Below are positions 57,312 to 64,000 of a stretch of DNA of 64,000 nt, one piece after another. Numbering within the stretch: the first letter of the stretch is position 1; every line of letters begins with the position of its first letter. This stretch comes from Strongylocentrotus droebachiensis (lineage: Eukaryota; Echinodermata; Echinoidea; Camarodonta; Strongylocentrotidae): positions 7,501 through 71,500 of the forward strand of contig JAVYIG010006801.1 in the NCBI GenBank assembly GCA_035222895.1, given 5' to 3'. Under the pieces are notes generated by a model, which was not told where the DNA came from, did no database searches, and saw nothing but the letters and a program-made list of their open reading frames with translations. Both the position numbers and the translations under genes were made by a program.

Positions 57312-57416
57312 CTATTTCACAGATAGCACCACTGTACCCAGGTGCACACTGGCACATCAATATAGATATATCACAAGTTCCAAAGTGCTCGCAATCCGAA
57401 TCCACTGTACAGCTAC
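57312..57416 (-). CDS. EGF-like exon, short type
   Basis: A 105-bp phase 1-1 exon encoding SCTVDSDCEHFGTC to YSGAICEI, six cysteines, with a GTTATAG acceptor and a GAAATAG/GTAAGA donor. Closely related to the exons at 50813 and 58163. The LINE fragment ends about 140 bp away. Confidence 0.78.
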
Positions 57417-58162
57417 CTATAACGATCCATATACAATTGTAAAGACTTATGTGATGGTCTGTTTTCAAGATCTTTCAAAGCCAATGAGGACGACGAGAAC
57501 GAACATGAACACGATGATAATAATAATTGTAAAGATTACAGTATTTGTAACAACTGTGATGAAGATAATGATAAATAATGAAGACTACAGTGTTTCAGTA
57601 CCAAGATTAATGTAATGTTCGAATATATGGTTGGGGTCGTTTTCCTGTTTTGAGGATATGAAAATAATGTCAGGACAAAATTAAGACGCCCTGCTGACGT
57701 CCTTTTTTACATTCATTGAGCTGTTTTGGAAGATTGGAGGCAATATGTGTACCAAGTTGTCCTATATGCCAAGGAAGCGAAATTCCTTTGTGACTGCAAG
57801 GATTTGTTTTATTAGCGATAGAACACGTGGTAGACTTACAGTTTTCAACTTTTTTGTTTTTAGATGCTGCTTGTAAGTGTCGGCTTGCATGGTGATGTAG
57901 ATATACAGTAGGTTTGCGGTTGCACCATGTGTGTGAGAGAGAGAGAGGTTTGAGGTTTTGTTCAACACTGTAGCTTTATTCAGTGTTTTGTAATTTTGGA
58001 AGATAGATTAATTCTTAAAGCAATGTTCTTCGTCAGTTCGTCGCTAGGAATGAACTAATAAAGGCCATCAAATTATAAATTAACATTATGTAACTTTGCA
58101 TTCGTGATCAAATGGAGATGCGACGCTTAGCTTAAAAGGTAGGAGTTTTTAAGAAGTCTTAC

Positions 58163-58267
58163 CTATTTCACAGATATCACCACTGTACCCAGGTGCACAC
58201 TGGCACATCAATATAGATATATCACAAGTTCCATCGTGCTCGCAATCCGAATCCACTGTACAGCTTC
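58163..58267 (-). CDS. EGF-like exon, short type
   Basis: A 105-bp phase 1-1 exon encoding SCTVDSDCEHDGTC to YSGDICEI, six cysteines. It holds the position in duplication copy 2 that the exon at 50813 holds in copy 1, but differs at several codons, so this end of the duplication is older or has been converted. Confidence 0.78.
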
Positions 58268-59022
58268 CTATAACGATTCATATACAATTGTAAAGACTTA
58301 TGTGATGGTCTGTTTTCAAGATCTTTCAAAGCCAATGAGGACGACGAAAACGAACATGAACACGATGATAATAATAATTGTAAAGATTACAGTATTTGTA
58401 ACAACTGTGATGAAGATAATGATAAATAATGAAAACTACAGTGTTTCAGTACCAAGATTAATCTAATGTTCGAAAATATGGTTAGAGTCGTTTTCCTGTT
58501 TTGATGATATGGAAATAATGTCAGGACAAAATTAAGACGCCCTGCTGACGTCCTTTTTTACATTCATTGAGCTGTTTTGGAAGATTGGAGGCAATATGTG
58601 TACCAAGTTGTCCTATATGCCAAGGAAGCGAAATTCTTTTGTGACAGCAAGGATTTGTTTTAATAGCGATAGATCACGTGGTAGACTTACAGTTTTCAAC
58701 TTTTTTGTTTTTGTTCAACACTGTAGCTTTATTCAGTGTTTTGTAATTTTGGAAGATAGACATAATATGGCTGAATATATATGAAAGGAAATGAAAAGTT
58801 AGAATTCACGATCAAATACTATATCTAACGTACACCTTTAATTGTTATTTTGGGACTGAATAGATATAAATAATAACAAACAAGTCAATGGCGAGCTCAA
58901 CAAATAAGCATCTGTTGTCATATACTTCTTTAGTAGCTTTTTACTATTCGTGCGCTCACTCAATGCTAGTTGGACCGCTTTTGTCCGGCTTGCAATGATT
59001 CTATTGTTCAAGTGCGGATTAA

Positions 59023-59524
59023 AGGTATTACAAAGTTTCGGTATGGGGTCATGAATTTGGTTCAAATTAACATATTGGAAGCATATGCGTTCCTACAATA
59101 TTCATTGATCGTTGTCGCGGTTGAAATCGAGTCTAAAGTTATGAAATTATAAATAATAAACTCTTTACGTTGTATAGCTCCCTCTCAAGTTCAAGATATT
59201 AATTTAGCTATGAAACAATGTTTCTTGACTAAAATCGACCGATTAGCCATTCCCGTTTGGAAATTATATATCACAACTACATATTCTGAGATTTTCATGG
59301 TCGCAGCTACCATTGTACGACAATAGGCGCTATTTGAAATTTATCAAAATTTACCGGGAGCACCGGTAAATTTTTATATTCAATTTTTCTCGAAAACAGA
59401 AATGTTTTAGGGGCTAATTTTTTTAGTGCATATAATACATCCAGAGGGGCATCCAAATATATCAAAATTGTAAAGATTCACTATCCACCCAATTTTCAAA
59501 ATTTCCCAAAACTTTGTATTACCT
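59023..59524. mobile_element. 502-bp MITE with TTAA duplication and empty site in sister copy
   Basis: Ends AGGTATTACAAAGTTT and AGGTAATACAAAGTTT (one mismatch in 16), flanked by TTAA at 59019-59022 and 59525-59528. Copy 1 of the segmental duplication reads GCGGATTAAGGCTGCC through the site with one TTAA (51669-51672). The insertion is therefore later than the duplication. No coding content. Confidence 0.92.
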
Positions 59525-60725
59525 TTAAGGCTGCCTAACTAGAATCAACCAAATCAGAATGGCATATGACGGGGGGGGGGGGGGGGGTGAGACGGGGTGA
59601 TTCTTGTTAATTTGTTATATTTGTCTGATGTTCAATGTTTCATGAATGTTCTGTAAATATATTGAGTAAAGCATGACGTCTAAAATGTCTTTCTTAGCAT
59701 GCTGCCCGGCACGTCGGGGGCATGGGTTCACGCCATTAATAGCATGCCTTAATTTCCCATGCCGCACGCATCCGGGCTTGTTTCACTCAATCAACTGATG
59801 ACTCCATGCATGTCCAAATAATAATTCAAACGCCATTTCTGTTTCCAGCAAAACGCAACAAAACGGACGCTTCGTGTCGCAACTCTTTGTATATAAAAGG
59901 GACTCTATGCGCCATCCCTGTAGGCCTATGAGCGCATTAAACAATATTGCATGGATTTCACGAACAATACATGGGTCAAAAGTTCCCCTTTGGATATCAC
60001 CCCCGCCCCCCCCCCCCCCTCTCTCTCTCTCTGTCTCTCTCTCTATCTCTCTCTCTCTATCATTCTTCCTTTCTTTTTCAAACGTGCCTTTGATCCTATG
60101 GCTACGTTGCGTTCACATTTTATGCGCCGTATTAAAGTGATGGTCATAGATTTAGACCGAAATAATCGAAAGTATATACACTGTCGCTCATATAGTTGGA
60201 ATATTTTTGTTTTAACCCAATTAATGGAATTATTTAAAAAAATAATTTAAAAATACTAGATCTAGATAATAGTATACATTCTCAGATTTTATTGAATAAT
60301 AATTTGCCAATGTGTGTTTTGCGTGACTGCTAAAGTATGTGTATGCTACTATGCTTATCAACTAGGGGACCTACGCTCTTAAGTCATAAATGACAGTAAT
60401 GAGGATTACTGCCCCACAAAAGGGCACTAATATAGCACATCGACACGGTTTGGATCCTAGGGCCTCACAGTTACAAGGCCATTGCTGTGTCACTGAACCA
60501 TGACTGTACGCAGCAGGGGCTAGGGTAAGGGGCAGTTTCCATAAATAAAATAAAACAAAGAAAATGCCATAAATTTTCGATAATTTATTGCATTTTACCC
60601 CGGTTCCCAACATAAAAAAACTCCTCTGTGTGTCCATGCCTTGAGCCATAATGCATGGCCGTCCAGAGGATTTTTTTATGTTGGGGACCGGGGTAAAATA
60701 AATATACGTCATGAAGAAATCTTAC

Positions 60726-60830
60726 CTGTTTCACAATTTGTACCACTGTACCCAATGTCACAGATGCACATCAGGAAAATAACATCACAAATTCCTCTGT
60801 ATTGGCACTCTGAGTCCTCGATACAGGCAC
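60726..60830 (-). CDS. EGF-like exon, short type
   Basis: A 105-bp phase 1-1 exon identical to the one at 52869 (ACIEDSECQYRGIC to YSGTNCET). Identity over exon and introns suggests recent duplication, gene conversion or a false duplication in assembly. Confidence 0.78.
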
Positions 60831-61167
60831 CTATAACGATCCATTTATATTGTGAACACGTATGAGATGGTTAGTATTCAAGTACTTTAAATTACAATAA
60901 AGACGACTATAAAAAGCATGAACACGATGATGATGATAATTAAAAAGATAACTGTATCAATAACTTACAGCTCCAAGGGAAAAGCTAGATGGTATTGGTA
61001 ATGGAAGTTTTTTTTAGTAAACAACTATTGTGACAACCTAAAGTACGATGATTTTTGTTTATAGTTGTTATCAGGAAAATGGTAGGTATGTGTTTGTGTT
61101 TTATTCTCAAGACCAAGTGTTTCTAGCCATGTATTCTGAATAAATATACGTCATGAAGAAATCTTAC

Positions 61168-61245
61168 CTGTTTCACAATTTGTACCACTGTACCCAATGT
61201 CACAGATGCACATCAGGAAAGTAACATCACAAGTTCCTCCATATC
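61168..61245 (-). pseudogene. EGF exon lacking its 5' part and acceptor
   Basis: The duplicate of the damaged exon at 53311, with the same break against intron sequence. It has a sound donor and no acceptor. Confidence 0.78.
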
Positions 61246-61365
61246 GATTTTTGTTTATAGTTTTTATCAGGAAAATGGTAATTATGTGTTTGTGTTTTAT
61301 TTTCAAGGCCAAGTGTTTCTAGCCATGTATTCTGAATAAATATATACGTCATGAAGAAATCTTAC

Positions 61366-61470
61366 CTGTTTCACAATTTGTACCACTGTACCCAGTGTCA
61401 CAGATGCACATCAAGGAAGCAACATCACAAGTTCCTCCGTATTGGCACTCTGAGTCCTCGATACAGGCAC
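61366..61470 (-). CDS. EGF-like exon, short type
   Basis: A 105-bp phase 1-1 exon identical to the one at 53509 (ACIEDSECQYGGTC to YSGTNCET). It is the most upstream EGF exon of the array within the window; more may follow beyond the transposon-like sequence from 61773. Confidence 0.78.
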
Positions 61471-61768
61471 CTATAACGAGCCGTTTATAATTGTGAACAC
61501 GTATGAGATGGTTAGTATTCAAGTACTTTAAATTACAATAAAGACGACTATAAAAAGCATGAACACGATGGTGTTTATAATTAGAAAGGTTATTGTATTT
61601 TGATAACGAGTATGGCGATAGCGATGATAAATAATAAGGACTATTATGTCATTTTACCAAGTTTACTCCTCTGTTTTAATTTTCAACTCGAGTCGTCGTC
61701 CTGTTTTTTGAGATATGGACATAACGTCAGGACAAGTTAAAACGCTCTGCTGACGTCATTGACATGCG

Positions 61769-61852
61769 TTAACCCCGTTCCTTCCGGGAACCTGGTATAC
61801 CAGGCTCCCGTGGAGCCCACTCACAGACGGGGACCTGGTATACCAGGTTCCC
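61769..61852 (+). mobile_element. Probable left end of a TTAA element with twin palindromes
   Basis: After TTAA (61769-61772) the similarity to copy 1 stops and CCCCGTTCC begins. Two palindromes of 24 bp, each with core CCTGGTATACCAGG, lie at 61786-61809 and 61829-61852. A TTAA target and CCC start suggest a piggyBac-type end; the other end would be outside the window. Confidence 0.45.
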
Positions 61853-62394
61853 ATAATAGGCAGGTAAATGACGTCTTTACAAGCCTAAAATTGCCCTTCC
61901 CTGCCATTAATTCACTAAACTAGTGTATTTGAGGGTTTATCCAAAGTATATGCTATCATTATCCATTACTTCTGTTTTGTTTACTTTAATATTATTCATT
62001 ATAATTGTACTTTTTCATAAGCATGTCAAGTTTTCTCTCACATGAAATTCGTACAGCAGCGTATGCAGCTCCGCGATGTCTGTCCCAGAGATATTGACTT
62101 TCGCTGAGACCTTCCATGCACAGAATACTAATACTGCTGGTATTTCAATTGGGAGCAGCGCAAAGCTTATAACCAAAGCATAACGGCACGCGCGGAACAA
62201 TGCACTTCACTGCACTTGAAAGGAAAAGCCAAAGCCGGTCAACTCTCTATTGTCAACAACAATACAAGCAGTATTATAAGTCTAAAGCAAGATGGCGCGA
62301 CTGCGAAAAAAGTTCTATTCAACTTTGATAAGGCTCGCGAGGCTGTACTCGATTTAGTCTCCGATAACGAGTTTTGATCAGGTGTATTTTGGAT
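61853..62394. other. Non-coding region
   Basis: No reading frame or repeat I recognise. It could be the interior of the element that begins at 61773. Confidence 0.4.
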
Positions 62395-64000
62395 TTATTA
62401 TTATGATATTTTTATCACCGACCCCCCTCCCCCTCCATACAACAAGCTCAGATTTATTATTTAGTTTGTCTCTTTTTTTTTGTTTATATTTTTTGGCTAA
62501 AGTATGATGTCCTACGTATAATAGTAACGTCAATATATATACTAAACATTTCTGTACAGCAGTTTGATGCAACAGAGATTTACATTCAAAAGTTTTACTT
62601 TTTATAAGTATAGGACAGTAATATTCTTCTCATTTCGACTTTATCAGCCGCTCATTCTCTATAGCGTTCCCTATTTCGTTCCCTATACTAAATGTAAGGT
62701 ATATGTGAGGGGGGTGGGAGGTATATGTGACAGGGGATATAAATTATTTGAGAAAGAGGGGGAGATAGAAAGTTATCTCCGACCCCCCCCCCCCCCTCCA
62801 GCTCTGATTTTGTTTCTTTTATGTTCGTCTCTTTTTTGTTTGATTATATCTTTTCGCTAAAGTATAATGTCTGACGTATAACATCAGGGATATGTTATAA
62901 TAATTAATCTCAAGGAAGGGATGATGCCGGCATACAAGTAAATGGCGGAATAGTAGACAACATTATGAAAGATGAAGATGGAAAACGACATAAAAAGAGA
63001 GAGAGGGAGAGAGAGAGGGGCTGGGCGGGGGCAGGAGAGACAGAAAAGTTGGACGATATTTTTCTCACCGACTACCCCCCCCCCCTCCCCCCACACCTCA
63101 GATTTTTTCTTTAGTTTTTCTCTTTTTTGTTTGTTTATATCTTTTGGCAAGAGCATAATGTCCGACGGATAATAGTACCGGTAATATAGCATAATAAAAG
63201 TTTGTTTATATCAGTTTGATGCAACAGAAATTTACATTCAAAAGTTTTATTTTGTATAAATATTGTACAGAAATATTCTTCTAATTTTGACATTATCAGC
63301 CGCTCGTTTTCTATTTCGCTCCCTATAATAAATATAAGATATAATGTACATCATCAGGGATAATTTTATGTTATAATAATTAATTTCAAGGAATTTGCTG
63401 CCGGCGTACAAGCAAATGGAGGAATAGATAACAATAAGAAAGATGAAAATGGGAAAAACGACATTGACAGATAGACAGAGAGACAGGCATAGAGAGAGAG
63501 AGAGAGAGAGAGTGGGGGAGCAGAGAGAAAAAATAGAGATAGAGGGGGGGGGGGGTAGAAAGTTGGACGTACTCTGTGCCGTATTTATTTTTATAGTATT
63601 TGTCGCACCACCCCCACCCCCTCCTAGATCAGATAAATTATATTATTTAGTTTGTCTATTTTTTGTTTGTTTATATCTCTTGGCTAAAGTATAATGTCCG
63701 ACGAATAATAGTATCGTCAATATAGCATGCTAAATGTTTGTATCAGTTTGATGCAACAGAGATTTACATTCAAAAGTTTTACTTTGCATAATTATTATTC
63801 AGTAATCTTCTTCTCATTTCGACGTTATCAGCTGCTCGTTTTCTATTTCGTTTCCCATAATAAATATAAGGTATTATGAGTACATCATCAGGGATATGTT
63901 ATAATAATCAATCTTCACGGAAGGAATGCTGCCGGCGTACAAGCAAATGAAGGAATAGAAAACAATATGAAAGATGAAGATGGAGAACGACATTGACAGA
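62395..64000. repeat. Tandem repeat of 0.53-0.66 kb units, continuing past the window
   Basis: GCAACAGAGATTTACATTCA recurs at about 62568, 63223 and 63758. Each unit also has a T-rich stretch with GTTTGTTTATATCTTTTGGC, a poly-C block, a GA microsatellite and GCCGGCGTACAAGCAAATG. Unit lengths differ mainly by the microsatellites. Open frames with proline or serine runs here are by-products. Confidence 0.8.

Larger units (their letters stand above)
58021..61772 (-). repeat. Segmental duplication, copy 2
   Basis: Collinear with 50671-53915. The only large difference is the 502-bp MITE at 59023-59524. It ends at the TTAA at 61769-61772, where another element appears to begin. Confidence 0.85.

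Overview
The window looks like nuclear DNA from a non-vertebrate deuterostome, most likely an echinoderm such as a sea urchin. It is AT-rich, intron-rich and crowded with old transposons. The evidence is phase 1-1 EGF exons, a fold-back element whose inverted ends are 15-bp tandem arrays (as in sea-urchin TU elements), BEL/Pao, Tx1-like and CR1/Jockey-like retroelements, a tRNA-derived SINE, and a histone H3 fragment that keeps the metazoan histone mRNA stem-loop. There are no bacterial-type operons, rRNA genes or CRISPR arrays.

The one convincing host gene lies on the minus strand, with its 3' end at 8.36 kb. The last exon (8363-8618) encodes an 84-residue cytoplasmic tail rich in tyrosine motifs. 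The exon before it (8978-9080) encodes a single transmembrane helix. Upstream are EGF exons, every one starting and ending in phase 1: three at 12.9-14.7 kb, two at 36.9-37.6 kb and eight intact plus three damaged ones at 49.2-61.5 kb. Splice phases match perfectly across the transmembrane and tail exons. The tail carries two motifs that fit the ITAM pattern and one NPxF motif, a layout reminiscent of engulfment receptors (CED-1/Draper/MEGF10). That all the EGF exons belong to this one gene is an inference.

Layout: 0.2-6.3 kb, fold-back element holding a broken LINE that itself holds a 1.17-kb inverted-repeat element. 6.3-7.1 kb, TTAA-flanked element. 8.4-9.1 kb, receptor tail and transmembrane exons. 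9.3-10.8 kb, second copy of the TTAA element, split by an 878-bp element with Transib/RAG-like ends (CACAGTG termini, 5-bp CGGCG target duplication). 11.0-12.1 kb, inverted-repeat elements. 12.9-14.7 kb, tandem EGF exons. 15-36.5 kb, a nest in which one old minus-strand LINE of about 2.8 kb has been stretched over 20 kb by a 5.5-kb Tx1-like LINE, a 9.4-kb BEL/Pao element, a 2.1-kb TTAA element and others. 36.9-37.6 kb, two EGF exons. 38.4-39.8 kb, SINE and LINE tail. 41.8 kb, one possible BEN-domain exon. 44.5 kb, histone H3 pseudogene. 45.9-49.2 kb, LINE that cut off an EGF exon. 49.2-61.8 kb, EGF exon array with a nearly identical 3.2-kb duplication, one copy of which carries a clean MITE insertion. 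61.8-64 kb, possible end of another TTAA element and a 0.5-0.65-kb tandem repeat running off the window.

All element boundaries marked by target-site duplications were read directly from the sequence, often with an empty-site copy in the same window. Family names rest on recognised motifs, not on database searches.
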